NCBI GenBank assembly: GCA_030248295.1
Contig: JASANH010000797.1
Span: forward strand, 1 to 64,000
Length of the DNA: 64,000 nt
Reading direction: 5' to 3'
Source of the DNA: Mesodorylaimus sp. YZB2_4
Taxonomy: Eukaryota; Nematoda; Enoplea; Dorylaimida; Dorylaimidae
Position 1 is the first letter of the stretch; each line of letters starts with the position of its first letter. The notes below the pieces were generated by a model. It was given only the letters and a program-made list of their open reading frames with translations, was not told the DNA's origin and did not search any database. Positions 12,438 to 24,208 of this stretch are shown one piece after another. The translations under genes and the position numbers were made by a program.

Positions 12438-13370
12438 GAAGTCTAGAAACTGAAATTCCACCTCATGAGCGATCAAGCCCCCAATAAGTCCATGGGATCA
12501 TGATTCAAACTACTCGACAAAACCATGTAATAAGTATATTTTTGTTAAGTGTCAGCAAAATAATAATGCAGGAAAGGAAAGTTAATCGACAGTTACTGTC
12601 GCCCCATGAGCGATCAAGCCCTAAAGAAATCAGAGGCATCATGATTTAAGCTACTTTACATGATTTTCTAATTCGCAAGTTTCATGGGTTTTGTGTACTA
12701 TAAAATAGCAAAAAGTAAAAGTCTTACAACTAATATTCCGCCCCATAAGTGATCAAGCCCCGAATAAGTCAATGAGATCATGAATCAAACTAATCTACGT
12801 AACTACGTGATAAGTATATTTTTGTTGAGTGCCAGTATGATAATAGAGCAGAAAAGGAAAGTTAATCGACAGTTACTGTCGCCCCATGAGCGATCAAGCC
12901 CTAAGGAAATCAGAGGCATCATGATTTAAACTACTACTTGACATAATTTTTCAATTCGCGATCATCTTCTAATCCGCGAGTTTTTATTGGGTTTGTGTAC
13001 TATAAGACAGCTTATAGTAAAAGTCTAGAGATTCATTTTTTGCCCTATAAGCGATCAAGCCCCGAAGAAGTTAAAGGAATTAGGATTCAAACTAATAGAC
13101 ATAACCATCCAAGAAGGATATTTTACAAGGTGCCAAATGATAATAAAGCGAATGATAAAAGTTTAAAGATAGTAATTTTGCTTCATACGCGATCAAGCCC
13201 CAAGAAGATTGAAGGCATTATGATTCTAACAACTACACATAATCTCCTAATCCGCAAATTTTATAGGGCTTTTGTACTATTAAAAACGGAATAGTTATAG
13301 TCTTGAGACTGATATTTCTCGTCATAAGCGATCAAGCCCCAAAGAAGTCAAAGGGATTATGACTTGAAGA
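12438..13370. repeat. Satellite array resumes; decays toward its right end
   Basis: The sequence continues exactly where the unit stopped at 7041, beginning with the duplicated gaagt. Units stay recognisable to about 12990. From 13000 to 13370 they are more diverged but keep the gcgatcaagcccc boxes (near 13050, 13190 and 13330). Confidence 0.85.
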
Positions 13371-14034
13371 TGTATTACACGGGGGGGAACCGCTGACAAG
13401 GTAACAACACACACTGAATCAGCGGGGCTGACGGCAAAATTTTTCAGATCCGCCCCATTCTTATACTACACGCTCGAGAAATATTTTCTGAGGAACGCCA
13501 AACGAATGCCGTCATTTATATAAGCAGTCGAAACCTGAGCATCACAATCAAATGCGCGCACACCGCATGACGCGAAAATCTCAAAATTTCTGATTTAAAT
13601 TCTTAGAATTTCCATAAAAGGTGTAATAGCGGTGCAATGGAAAGTATTTTATGTCGATCAGTAATTTAGCGGCTACAAGAACAAGTCTTCCGTGAATTAT
13701 TGGCGATCTCATTCCTGAAGAATTTAACGAATCTGATGAAATCGCTGAGCCATCAGTGTCGTTGGCGGACTGTTTGGATCCAGTTGCGGACGATTGAACG
13801 CGATATCTGTTGCTAAAAAAAGAAAGACGGCGTCGTCGGCATGTGCGAGTGTGGTTTTTGTATGTAATATCGGCCTGATTCAGGCCCCGGAAACTAACGG
13901 TAAATTTTTTGCCGCCAAGTGTATGACAGTCGAATGGCTCATACTGTACTCTAAAACCAGTAAGGAAAATGCAGGGAGCTGAATTATGCGAATAAGCAAA
14001 TTCGGCCGTATTATGATCTAGTCTATGATTTCTG
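13371..14034. other. Unassigned stretch right of the satellite
   Basis: No gene recognised. A minus-strand frame (13581-14078, 165 codons) is open but shows no motif and overlaps the 55-bp repeat, so I do not call it a gene. Confidence 0.4.
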
Positions 14035-14250
14035 TTTTCAGCACTTCCTGGCTTGCCAGGATAACTTGTATGAGACATGTGCTTATCCCTTTTCAGCTCT
14101 TCCTGGCTTGCCAGGACAACTTGTCTGAGACATGTGCTTATCTCTTTTCAGCTCTTCCTGGCTTGCCAGGACAACTTGTTCGAGACATGTGCTTATCTCT
14201 TTTTATCTCTTCTTGGCTTGCCGGGATAACTTGTTCGAGACATGAGCCTA
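14035..14250. repeat. 55-bp tandem repeat, four copies
   Basis: Copies start near 14041, 14096, 14151 and 14206. The core is cttcctggcttgccagga followed by acttgt and gagacatg. The last copy is the most diverged. Confidence 0.9.
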
Positions 14251-14406
14251 ATGGGTCTAAACACTGTACTTCGCCAAATAAGGACTCGAACCACATGAGC
14301 TCATATAAGCAGGAAATCACTATCGATACTTACTGAGGGTACGTGGTCTTAGATCATAGATTCCTACTGTCAGGCATAGTGTATCATCCAATATAATCCC
14401 ACCATA

Positions 14407-14820
14407 GCCTATAATTTTCTCTTCTCGTCTACTAACGTGCGTGGCATTGGTACAGAACTAAAGAGGAAGGAGGTGTTTTCATGGCATAAACAAGGAGGTT
14501 TCGACGTTAGCCTCTTACAGGAAACGCACAGTGTGCTAAAGCAAGAAGTTATCTGGCAGCACCAATGGGGCTACAACCGCAGTATTTACTCTTCGCACTG
14601 TACTGACATTGCACGGGCTGTGACTATTGTTGTCAAACGAGGAAGTGACATAACAGTCGAGCGAACGTGGTGCGACAGGGAGGGTAGGTGTATCATGCTG
14701 GAGGCACGACTGAAAGATCTTAGTACAATCTAAGTCAATCTGTACAGTCCAAACAGTGTAGTTGAACAACTAGAATTCCTTTAAAGCATACGAGCAGCCA
14801 TTGCACTGTTCAATGCTAAA
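14407..14820 (+). pseudogene. LINE (non-LTR retrotransposon) ORF2 5' fragment, AP-endonuclease domain
   Basis: The reading frame shows the start of an apurinic-type endonuclease of non-LTR retrotransposons: VRGIGTELKRKEVFSW, then FDVSLLQETHS with the metal-binding Glu, then an IARAVTIVVKRG stretch that matches the conserved strand after it. After an in-frame stop near 14731 the frame continues with VNLYSPN, the next conserved box. Nothing of the reverse transcriptase follows, so this is a 5' fragment. Confidence 0.75.
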
Positions 14821-15046
14821 ACAGTCAGGTCCTCGTGCTAGTACACTAAACCAACTGCACTGTGGTGTAAGGTTCGAATCAAGCCACGCATATATATATA
14901 TATAGGTACCGAAATAGTTTATTACTAGCGTCCACTACGCCGGACCACATGGGACTCACGCAGGATCGAAGAGAGCCAGCTGCAAACGTCAGGTTGTCGA
15001 GGAATACTGATCGAGACTGACTGATCCCCCGGGCAAAGAGCAGGGC

Positions 15047-15056
15047 CTTTATATAG
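15047..15056 (-). promoter_or_regulatory. LTR TATA box
   Basis: The minus strand reads CTATATAAAG, about 125 bp before the AATAAA of the LTR, which fits the U3/R layout. Confidence 0.6.
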
Positions 15057-15160
15057 GCGATGCCCGGGTCCAAGGACTAGTCATATCAATCCCTCGCGTG
15101 TTAGGGAAACCAGTCAGCTCAGCCCCTTGGCCTCGCTCGGCCCTGACCAGGGAGGGAGAG

Positions 15161-15270
15161 AAATAGTCTGTGCCTCATGTGCACACTAGATGTCTGACAA
15201 ATAGTCCGTGCCTCGTGTGCACGCTAGATGTCTAACAAATAGTCTGTGCCTCTGTGCACACTAGATGTCC
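15161..15270 (-). repeat. Three 38-bp tandem repeats in U3 of the LTR
   Basis: Copies start near 15161, 15199 and 15237, each with aaatagtc, gtgcctc and the box gtgcac followed by ctagatgtc. They lie upstream of the TATA box, where LTRs often carry enhancer repeats; an enhancer role is inference. Confidence 0.8.
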
Positions 15271-15307
15271 TATGCAAATAGGACAACCACAGAAGGCACC
15301 TATTACA

Positions 15308-15321
15308 TTCCTCCCATCGCC
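15308..15321 (-). promoter_or_regulatory. Polypurine tract
   Basis: The minus strand reads GGCGATGGGAGGAA directly before the LTR start, as expected for plus-strand priming. Confidence 0.75.
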
Positions 15322-16543
15322 AGAAAAGCGTGACCCCACGCGTCCAACGAGAACGGAGGGAGCACACCGCTCTGGGGAACCCATGGAAAAGCATGCCGGC
15401 GAATCCATGGGGCCATCAGGTTAATCCAGGAGAGCGAGAAAGGGATAGTGACCAGGAATACGGTTACCCGCAAGCGAGAAACCAGAAAAGGACATGGAGA
15501 CTTCCGCAAGAATCCACAAAGCCCGGGGAAGAGAAGCAAATAAATGCCAATTTTAGTATAGACCCTCCAAGTGCAGGGCAAGGGTGAGTCCCAGGGCACA
15601 CCAAAGGCCACCACCACAAGGCACAATGCTCCTCCCCAACGGCACGAACAGCTCACACCCGGGTGTCCTAAACCACGCACTGATATCAACGGTTCACAAA
15701 GAAATCACACGTACGAACCATACTCAGCTAACCAGCGTAGTGGTGGTCCTATGCTACGTTGAAACGGGTGATCACTGGAGCTTCATTTGACCGTGCTGAA
15801 AGAACAGTATGTAGTAGGGAAGGAGAAGAGCAGTCCGGAAACCACTGAAGGAGTCCAGACGCCTTGGGTAACCTAGCCACCACACCAGGCAGCTAGAAGG
15901 CACTCTAGCGTGCGACCCCAGGCGATAGGCAACACCCTGCAAACCGCAAGAGATCGAAGGCAAAAGGCACGGCGTAGAAAGGGAATCTAAGAGAGACATC
16001 CACAATTAGAAGCCTTGGCAGCCCTCCAAACACTTTGATTAGAGGATTGGGCACAACAAGGCACAATCGACGCAATGACGCAAAATGGAAATTAGTCGAA
16101 ACCCAAAACAAACCAAAACGAAAATCGTCGCAAAATACCACAGGAGGAGCATGGAGAGGCCTACCAATCCAGCTTCTCCTCTTGATTAACCCAATGTAAA
16201 TGAGGCGGAATAGGCGGAGCAGTAGAAGCACGCTGACTGGTACTGCTCTCGCTGATCGGAGTCATGGGACGAGAACCAACCACTCGTCCATATTTAATAA
16301 TCGGCGCATGTCCAGTACGTCCAAAAGGCGTACCACCAGAGAACGGATCGGGGAAGTACATTTCCAGCTAGATAGAATCCAGCGACTGCAATCGAGCCTT
16401 CCATGCAGCGCGACGATACATGAATTGTTAAGCGGATCGGGACGCGATCCACTCGTCAGACGAAGGCGCGGCAAATTCGAATGAGGTACGACCATGAAGT
16501 ACGTAACGCATAATCTAATACCGTCGTCTTCTAAGAAGCTCTC
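15322..16543 (-). other. 3' non-coding region of the gypsy element
   Basis: Long frames exist on the minus strand (16495-16262, 16231-15905, 15689-15303), but none matches a known protein. The first of these may extend ORF3, since it lies just downstream with an in-frame stop between. Confidence 0.4.
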
Positions 16544-16861
16544 CTAGGGAGTCTTGCTCGGGGACCATGTGAACCAGTTAATAGGTGTTTTTGGATGACT
16601 ATCCTCAACACTTACTGTAGGCTGTGTCGATGCCAATTTTAAATTTTCGAGTTCTTTCAGTACCTCACAAATTGCTTGTTTCAACCGACCCTTCTTATGG
16701 CGGTGACGTTGAGGCAAATACGACTTGATTTTGAGCTGCGTCTGAAAGTACTCAAGATTAGACTCAAAATCTTTGATACCAGACTCACGGATATAAGCAT
16801 ATTTGTCCTCATCGACGAAGAAACGAACACAATAAACCTGCTCGGTATTGATTCGTTTCAA
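16544..16861 (-). CDS. ORF3 of the gypsy element, unknown function
   Basis: A 105-residue frame starts at 16861 and overlaps the end of the integrase frame by four bases (ATGA). It is rich in charged residues and has a KIKSYLPQRHRHKKGRLKQ stretch, basic in the manner of nucleic-acid-binding proteins. I do not recognise a family. It could be a remnant third gene or the displaced end of pol. Confidence 0.45.
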   Translation of the reverse strand: MKRINTEQVYCVRFFVDEDKYAYIRESGIKDFESNLEYFQTQLKIKSYLPQRHRHKKGRLKQAICEVLKELENLKLASTQPTVSVEDSHPKTPINWFTWSPSKTP

Positions 16862-18663
16862 CGAGGCAGTGAGGGCCTTCTTGACAGCTGGTTTAGTCGG
16901 ATCTTCATGAGCGCTGTCTGGACCATAGCCTTGAATTCGTGCTGGCCACCAGGGGAAGCCAGTGACCTTAGCCCAGACGCATTGACTAACTCGAAAAGGA
17001 CCACGATGAGATGCAGGAGCATCAGGATTGGTAGATTATCCAGTGCAATACCATCCTGTGATAGTGCGGATTCAATAGGCGCACTAGAGCCGTCTTGGAG
17101 AGGCGCGTGACCTTCCAAACGCTCTGTCGTTCGGACCAAATGTTGCGGATGCCATCGTTCCAGAGGCTTCGATGTATCTTGCAGATTGCGAATCAAGACG
17201 CCAGATTCGCCTAGGATTTTGACCACTCCATATGGACCTAACCAATAAAGGCTCAATTTCCTAGACATCCCAGGTTGAAAATGGTAATCGGGTTTCCGTA
17301 CCCAGTCACCGACTTTCAACGAAAGCGGGTGAGACTTCTTATCATATTGCAATTTCTGACGTAATTGATTCAGTTCGATACTTTGACGAACTCGTGCATC
17401 GATCGTAGCCATATGGAGACGAACTTGGTCCACGTAATCTGTACCAGGTTCTGGTGCAGACTGAGGTCGAGATAATAGTGAATCCAAGATCGTAGGTGGA
17501 TCACGACCATGGCACATGAGATACAGCGAGAAATCAGTTGTTGTATGTGGTGTGTGTCGATAATGCATCATAATCAGTTGCAATCGGTTATCCCAATTCT
17601 TCTGATCGGGTAACACATAGCAAGCCATTGAAAACCCAATCAATTTGTTCAGGTTTTCAACGTTGCCATTGCACTGAGGATGATACGGAGTAGTCGATAC
17701 TTTCTTCACTCCCAGGTCCTTGCAAAGCCTTAAGACCAGCATTGAAAGGAAATTAGAGCCACGATCACTAAGTAGAATGCGTGGAGACCCATGACGGGTG
17801 ATCAAACCGTCTACTAGCAATCGCGCAATCCTGGAAGCTTTCTGATCAGGTACTGCTTACGCTTCAGCCCATTTGGTAAAGATGCACATGATCACGACGA
17901 CAAAACGATTGCCATGTTCAGAGATCGGGAAAGGACCCTGAACATCAATCGCAATGGTGTCGAAAGGAGCCGTCCGCTTGATGATTTCCATCGGCGGGCG
18001 CTCGTATCTATGAGGCGCTTTGTAGCGGGCGCAGGTGCTACACTCGGCGCACCATCGGCGTAGATCACGACGCATCGTCGACCAAAAGAACTTACAACGA
18101 AGTGCTGAAAATAATCTCTCAAACCCAGGGTGATTAGCATCCCGATGGGCAGCATCGAATATAAATTGGCGTAAGTCAGGAGGAATAACCACACGATCAT
18201 GAATGTGCTCACCCTCAACTAACTTACCCGCATGATTCCATCGGTGATTCAGGACACCATCTTCGTCCAGAAGATAGTCCTAGGCGAGCTTGGCGATTTT
18301 CTGTGGTTGGTGGAGATCACCATCCAGATACGCTATGATCGATGATAATTCAGGATCGTCTCGTTGTAACTTTAGTAGTGTCTGACGGGACAGGGCATCA
18401 GAAATCGCGTCAGACGCAAGTTGTTTGACGTCGATGCCTAATTTGTCGGATTCCACTTGATCAGTCGGATCCAACTCATCGATCAATTCCAAATCGCACT
18501 CGGAATCGGAATCGGAATCATCGGATAGGTTTGCATCCGGTTGCACACCCAGCTCTAGAGAGGCGTCATTATCACCATCTAGAGTCGAGTCGGTAAGCCA
18601 AACATGAGCACCAGGCACATGCTGAGCATCGGCGAGCATTGGCATAGTCACAGAACATACCAT
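16858..18663 (-). pseudogene. pol: Gypsy integrase: zinc finger, DDE core, C-terminal domain
   Basis: The HHCC zinc finger is complete (HRDANHPGF then CAECSTC). The core keeps the first Asp (DTIAIDVQGPF), the second Asp (LLSDRGSNF) and the Glu in the NGNVENLNK motif after TTPYHPQ. The C-terminal half has the VGDWV and WLGPYGVVKI boxes of the gypsy GPY/F type. Two stops close the frame: TAG after KIAKLA near 18281 and TAA after KWAEA near 17855. Between RNase H and the zinc finger lies an acidic, Asp/Ser-rich linker (SDDSDSDSECD). Catalytic residues are all present, so inactivation is by the stops alone. Confidence 0.9.
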
Positions 18664-20456
18664 CAGGATCGACGAATTCGTTTTGCTCCGCTATTGTACC
18701 CAGACTGGATGAATCGGTCAGATTAACGAAATTGTCCAACCAATTCTCGGGTAAAGGTACAGGCAAAATTTCTTGGATAACAGAAGGCGATACATCGGGT
18801 TCTGTATCCATTGTAGCAGAAAATCGAACCTGTGGTGACTGTGAGGCAGGAACCACATTTCTGTTGACAGTCGTCAAATCTGGGACAGGTTCCCCATCGG
18901 AGAACCCGGAGTCAGAGTCGATGGAGCCAACCAACGGGACTAAGGCCAAAAGAGCGGCAGGGCCACATTCGAGGCAATGCTGCTTTGGCGATAGTGCCGC
19001 AAATAGCACTGCATCAGCTGCAGGCAGACGAGATAAACAATCGGCGGCTCCATTATTACACCCTTTGGCATGGGTTATGCTAAAAGTGTAATCCTGGAGT
19101 TGTAGAAGCCACTTACCTCTGCGGCCTTCGAGATCTTTCTCTTTGTACCAATAAAGCAGAGGCTTGTGATCGGTGTAGACTTCAAATGGGCGACCATGCA
19201 GGTAGTGACGAAAGTGTTTGATACCCCAAATGATCGCGAGACATTCTCGGTCAATAGTGGGATATCGTTTCTCAGCATCGTTGAGTGTGCGAGACGCATA
19301 GCCAATTGCCCATGACTTCTTTGGTTTTTCGGGAAGATACTGTTCCAACACAGCACCAATCGAGTGATTACTGGCATCGGTACTGAGTCGGAATGGCAAT
19401 GAATAGTCGACAAAACGCATGACTGGATGAGAAACCAGTGCGTTCCTAAGATCTTCTAATTCTTTCTGGTGAACGTCAGTCCATTCACAGGTCGATGTCG
19501 CTTTGAGGAGATCTCGCATAGCCTTCGTTCTACGAGAAAATCCTTCAACGAAAGAGCGATAATAACAGGCCAAACCCATGAAGTGATGCAATTGCTGTGT
19601 GTCTGTGGGAACAGGAAATTTCCTTACCTTCTCCCTCGCATCATCAGACATACTTACACCCTCAGCGCTGATCCTATGACCAAGGTATTCAACGCTGTCC
19701 ATACCAATCGAACATTTCGAGGGTTCCAATTTCAGGTTGGCTTCGCGCAATCGACCGAAGACGTTCTCCAGATGTTCCACATGCTCATCGAGGGTTTTGC
19801 TGAAGACTATTATGTCATCCAAATAACAGAGGACATAAATCCAAAGCAAACCCGATAAAGCCAATTCCATACATCGTTGAAACTCGGCGGGTGCATTGCA
19901 CAAGCCGAACGGCATGTTGACGTATTCCCAGAAACCAAAAGGACATATAAAAGCAGTCTTTTCGGCTGGCTGTCGAGCGGAATCTGACTATATAACCAGA
20001 TGTCATGTCAAAGACTGAAAAGAATTTCGCACCACGAAGCGTATCTAACATTTCGTGAATATTAGGTAGCGAATGCGCATCCTTTTTCGTGACATTGTTG
20101 AGTGCCCGAAAATCGATGCACATTCGCCAGTCGCCATTTTTCTTACGCACCATGACGATCGGCGATGCTCAGGGCGAGCGCGATGGGCGAATCCAACCGA
20201 GCCGAAGAATTTTCGCAACTTCTTCTTGCACGATGTGCTTCTGACTCTCGGCCAATCGTCGTGGGCGGGCCATAATCGGTTTCGCATCACCCGTATCGAT
20301 GTGATGCGTTGTCAATGGTGTACCACCGATTTCGCTCTTATCCAGAGTGAATACGTCGGAATTATTGGCGATACATTTCTTGATTCGATCACGATCTTGT
20401 TCCGGCAACTGATCATGTCCAATCTTCAATCTGGAAAGCAAAGTCTCTTGTCGCAT
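18572..20456 (-). pseudogene. pol: Gypsy reverse transcriptase and RNase H
   Basis: The RT begins around HIDTGDAKPI. The fingers motif IRPSRSP is followed by TGA where this family has Trp, then ASPIVMVRKKNGDWRMCIDFRALN. After FDMTSGY small indels shift the frame twice. It recovers as MPFGLCNAPAEFQRCM and reaches the active site CYLDDIIVFS, which is intact. RNase H follows, with STDASNHSIGAVLEQ, the RECLAIIWGIKHFRHYL box, and YTDHKPL. A tether region leads to the acidic linker before integrase. The damaged sites are about 20171 (stop) and 19970-19995 (indels). Confidence 0.9.
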
Positions 20457-20489
20457 AGGGTCGGTCTTATCAATCTCAACCCTATGCAG

Positions 20490-21422
20490 CTAAACCGGAT
20501 CACGCATGAATTCTGTCTTCGGTGCACGTTTTCCACGTTCCGGATACCAGAATTCGACTTCAGGATCAGTCGGCGTAAATGATTCTGCTTGCATATAAGC
20601 AGGCGGTCCTGACAGCCAGGGTTCCACCAGAAGAAATTGCGGGGCATCCTCGTTCTGGATAAATGGATGTTGCATTTCCCAGTTCGACCTGAAGCCACCC
20701 TTAACCCTGCCATGCATCCGTCGAATGGGGAAGGGGTCCAGCTCCGAGAAAAATCCCAAACTCGTGAATTTCGGAATGGTTACTGACACCCTCGCCAAGT
20801 TGATCAACGGAAGTAAGAACTTACCAGTCGATGAATCCGGGCGAGCAACACCACGGGGTGCTGCGACGTGTCGAACCGGCGAGACAGGGTCAAAGCACAA
20901 GTCTCGGCCATGAAGGGATCTCGGGGCGACAGCATCGACGAAGACATGGTGCCGCGCACGAAGGCGAACAGTTTCTGTCAGTCGTGCAGCGCATTTTAGC
21001 AGGCCTTTCGGGGCTCGTCGGACTGGGACGCACACGCCAGCCAGTTCGCCGGCGGTATATCGAATTTGACCACTGTCGGAACGATATTGCAATCGATGCC
21101 GTTGAGCATTGAAGTCTTCTTCTAGCAGAACGGTGTACTTACCACGCTCCGAAACGTAAAAAGGCGTGTTAGTCGCAATCTTGTCTCCAATTTTCACGTC
21201 CAAATGAATGACACCAAGGACGGGCATAGCTTGCCCATCGCCATCAATACAATGATCGAAGTTGCCTGGGACTAGTTTCGCACGATCAAACTTTCCCTTA
21301 AAGATGCCTTTTAGGGCTCCTTCAGAGATGAGTGAGATACTAGCGCAACTGTCCACATAGGCGCGTGTTGACCATCCACGAATAGAAACATCGATCAGCG
21401 GCAATGGCGAACTCGTAGGCAT
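20490..21422 (-). pseudogene. pol: Gypsy retropepsin-like protease region
   Basis: A 310-residue frame carries AYVDSCASISLIS where active retropepsins have Asp-Ser/Thr-Gly, so the third active-site residue is Cys (codon TGC; a GGC to TGC change would explain it). Downstream is a flap-like stretch with VLGVIHLDVKIG. The rest of the frame is a linker to RT. With the altered triad the enzyme would be expected to be inactive. Confidence 0.75.
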
Positions 21423-21685
21423 AGATAAGGAACGTCCATCTCGTGACAGACAGTCATTCGGCGGTTCACATACTCTAAACTTGTATGAAAGTTTAGATAC
21501 GTTTTCAGGTGAGACGAGGAAAATACGCGGCGTTGGAATAATTCGAGAAGTTTTGGGCGATATACCAGTCTTGTCTGGTACATCGCCCTTTAGACGTTTT
21601 TTGGAAGAGTCGAGTGTGTATCTTTCGATTTGGACTGGCTCAATTTCTCTGAACTAAGGTTTGACCCAGAGTTCATGGTCGATGA

Positions 21686-23745
21686 TCAATTTTGACCATT
21701 AGCTGTACATTCGTTAGAAAGATGACGAGAACTACCACACTTACCACAGGGGCTTGGGCAGTCTCGGGCGAAATGACCAATACCTTGGCAATTGAAACAT
21801 TTTACTTGGCCAAGATTTTCGGACGAATGTCGAGATCTGGGCTGGTCACGAGACGCAGATCGATAGCCATCGTATGATGATGATCGATGACGATTGTTTC
21901 GATACTGGCCTTGATCGCGACCGCTAGGCCGCGAATCTGATCTGTCGGAGCGTTGGAAATTGTGACCAGACGATCGATTTCTGTCAAAACGGTGCGATTC
22001 CTGACCACTGTCGTGCCGATAGCGAGTACTGTACTTTCCTCGCCATTGACCACGGAGACGGAATTGGCCTTTGGAATCGTACTGCGGTCGAGATGATGTT
22101 TGGTTGAAGCGTTTGAATCCGCGATCATGGTAGCGGGTTAACCTGATGGCAGGAACAGAAGAATCTGAATTAGAGGAAGATGACTCACCCTCAGATTCCT
22201 CTCCATTTGGACCCTTGCCATCATGATCGTAGTACTCATCGGATGGACTGAATAATTCGTGTGCTGCCATCATGGCCTTGGCGCCAGACAGACCAGCAGT
22301 TTCAGTCTTGATATACGTTTCAAATTCGCAAGCCAGGTGAACACGACGTTCCAGGAAAACAGGTGACGGTTCGACCAAGACTTGCTTCGTGACCTGTCGC
22401 TTCAATGGTTGAACCAAACCTGTAGTGAACTGGAAAGCTATTTCTTCTTTCAGTTGTGCAGGGGAGTGATCTGGGTAAAGTTGGGCACCCAGATCTCTCA
22501 ACCGTTCCAAATACTTGGTGACCGGTTCCGATGCTGTCTGAACACGACGTTGAAATTTCAACCGTCGTTGTTCAGCAGACAATGGTCGGTCGTAAATAGC
22601 AGACATCGCGTTCTTTGCTGATTCATATGAATTTTTCTTGTCAGATTAAAGCAAAGCCCATGATGTAGCGGCAGAATCCTTCATACTACTACCAAAATAC
22701 ATAACCTTCGTTTTGTCGTCAGCGGCGGCCATCGCACTTTCAAACTGACGAGGCCATACTCGGAATTCGCCATCCATACCACCACGAAACGGGTCTAATC
22801 GTTGCATGGCGGGTAGAGTGGCGTTGCTCTTGGACTTGGTAGATTTCTTGGCCTTCGGGCGACGACGGTTTCGACTTCTGTTGCTGCGTTCGCTGCCACT
22901 GGAACTACCATCGTCACTGGGGTCATCGTCGGATGGATGACCTCCGGCCGCATTGCGGTGATGGGAGCCAGTGACTGCAGTCGAATGATTCGTAGCCATT
23001 GGTGCCTTGGAGGATGAAGCAGGCGGCTGAAAAGCAGATGCTATCATACCTATCGTCGCATGTTGTTGAGCCAAAATAGAGGGCGCCACACTTGGGACAG
23101 CGGGATAACCAGTCTGTCCAGTCGTCGGTAGATTGACCAAAAACGGGGTACCATTCGCGTCATACAATACAGTATGACCTGCGGGTATCATCGGATATTG
23201 CATCGGTTGAATGTTGGCATGATTCGAATTGTTCAAGACCTGTCCAGCAGGAATTGAAATCGGGTTGCTGTAGGTGTACTGAATCGGCTGGTTTAAGACC
23301 TGTGTAGCAGGGATTGAACTCGGGTTACTGTAGGCGGGTGGAGCGAACGTGGTTCCAGAGGCATGATGTGCCAATGGGCCCAACGTTTGCTGTTTACCAA
23401 TCTGCAGATTGACTTGGGCGTGCAGGACCTCTGTTTGACGCTTAGCTGCATTCTGCTCGTCCATACGCAAATCGCGTTGAGTTTGCGTGAACGGAGTCAT
23501 CGGTCGCTCCACTTGCTGACCATTCGCCACATCTGATGTCGTTTGCTGATATGTGACGTTAGCTGGGTGGTTCTGTTGACCAGGAGGCTGAACATGACTA
23601 TCGGTCGATTCGCGATTGTGTATGGCCACTATGTCATACACGTCACCTGAAATCGCATCAATCGCGGCTCTCTGTGAGTGAGTCACTTCGTGTTCCCTGA
23701 GCTGTTGCCAAGCTGAGTGAAAAATGAGTACTGTGCATGGTCACT
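21686..23745 (-). pseudogene. gag: Gypsy gag with two CCHC zinc knuckles
   Basis: The N-terminal part is Gln/Asn/Pro-rich. The capsid-like part starts near PFRGGMDGEFRVWPRQFESAM. One in-frame TAA near 22646 follows TSWALL; a CAA to TAA change would explain it. The frame then continues through the retrotransposon gag domain and a long Arg/Ser/Asp-rich, RNA-binding-like segment. It ends with two zinc knuckles, CFNCQGIGHFARDC and CGKCGSSRHLSNEC. The frame is open to the right to about 23745 but has no ATG there, so the true start may be lost with the missing 5' end. Confidence 0.85.
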
Positions 23746-23756
23746 TTGTTGGTGTG

Positions 23757-24208
23757 CGAGTACATTACAGTAGATTTTTGTTGATGTGAAAGTTCATTAC
23801 AGTAGGATTTTGTTGATGTGCAAGTTCATTACAGGAGGATAAATTTTGTTGATGTGCAGGTACATACAGTAGGATATATTTTCTTGATGAGTAGTACATT
23901 ACACTAGTATATATTTTGTTGATGTCCAGGTACATTACAGTAGGATTTATTTTGTTGATATGCAGGTACATACAGTAGGATTTATTTTGTTGATGTGCAG
24001 GTACATTACAGTAGGATTTATTTTGTTGATGAGCAAGTACACTACAGTAGGATATATTTCGTTGATGCGCAAGAACATTACAGTAGGATATATTTTGATC
24101 TTTATTAAGGATATATTTTGTTGATGTGCATGTGCATTGCAGTAGGGTTTATTATTTGTTGATAAGCAAGTACATTACAGTAGGGTAAACTGTGTTTATT
24201 CGCAGGTT
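23757..24208. repeat. 36-bp minisatellite, about 12 copies
   Basis: Units read tacattacagtaggattta followed by ttttgttgatgtgcagg with small changes; the first two are about 32 bp and the rest about 36 bp. On the minus strand a 36-bp unit is twelve codons, which creates an artefactual ORF with repeated INKI and HQQN motifs. It abuts the 5'-truncated gypsy element. Confidence 0.9.

Larger units (their letters stand above)
14885..15307 (-). repeat. 3' LTR of the gypsy element
   Basis: On the minus strand it begins TGTAATAGG at 15307, directly after a polypurine tract. It contains three 38-bp repeats, a TATA box and an AATAAA (14923-14918). The left end is set near the AT dinucleotide run at 14889-14904 and is uncertain, since the second LTR is not in the window. 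Confidence 0.7.
14885..23745 (-). mobile_element. Ty3/gypsy LTR retrotransposon, 5'-truncated and degenerate
   Basis: Minus-strand order is gag, protease, RT/RNase H, integrase, a small third ORF, a ~1.2-kb untranslated tail, polypurine tract and 3' LTR. No matching 5' LTR is found: to the right of gag the sequence changes directly to a 36-bp minisatellite. Many reading frames are closed by single in-frame stops, plus at least one indel in the RT. All conserved domains are present in order, so it is an almost full-length but inactive copy. Confidence 0.9.

Noticed and set aside
13581..14078. 165-codon minus-strand ORF
   Set aside because: No motif, and it overlaps the 55-bp tandem repeat.
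19469..19858. Plus-strand ORFs opposite the gypsy RT (and similar ones opposite other pol regions)
   Set aside because: They are antisense shadows of well-supported minus-strand protein domains.
23765..23971. Minus-strand ORF of twelve-residue repeats
   Set aside because: It is the 36-bp minisatellite read in frame; no flanking coding sequence.
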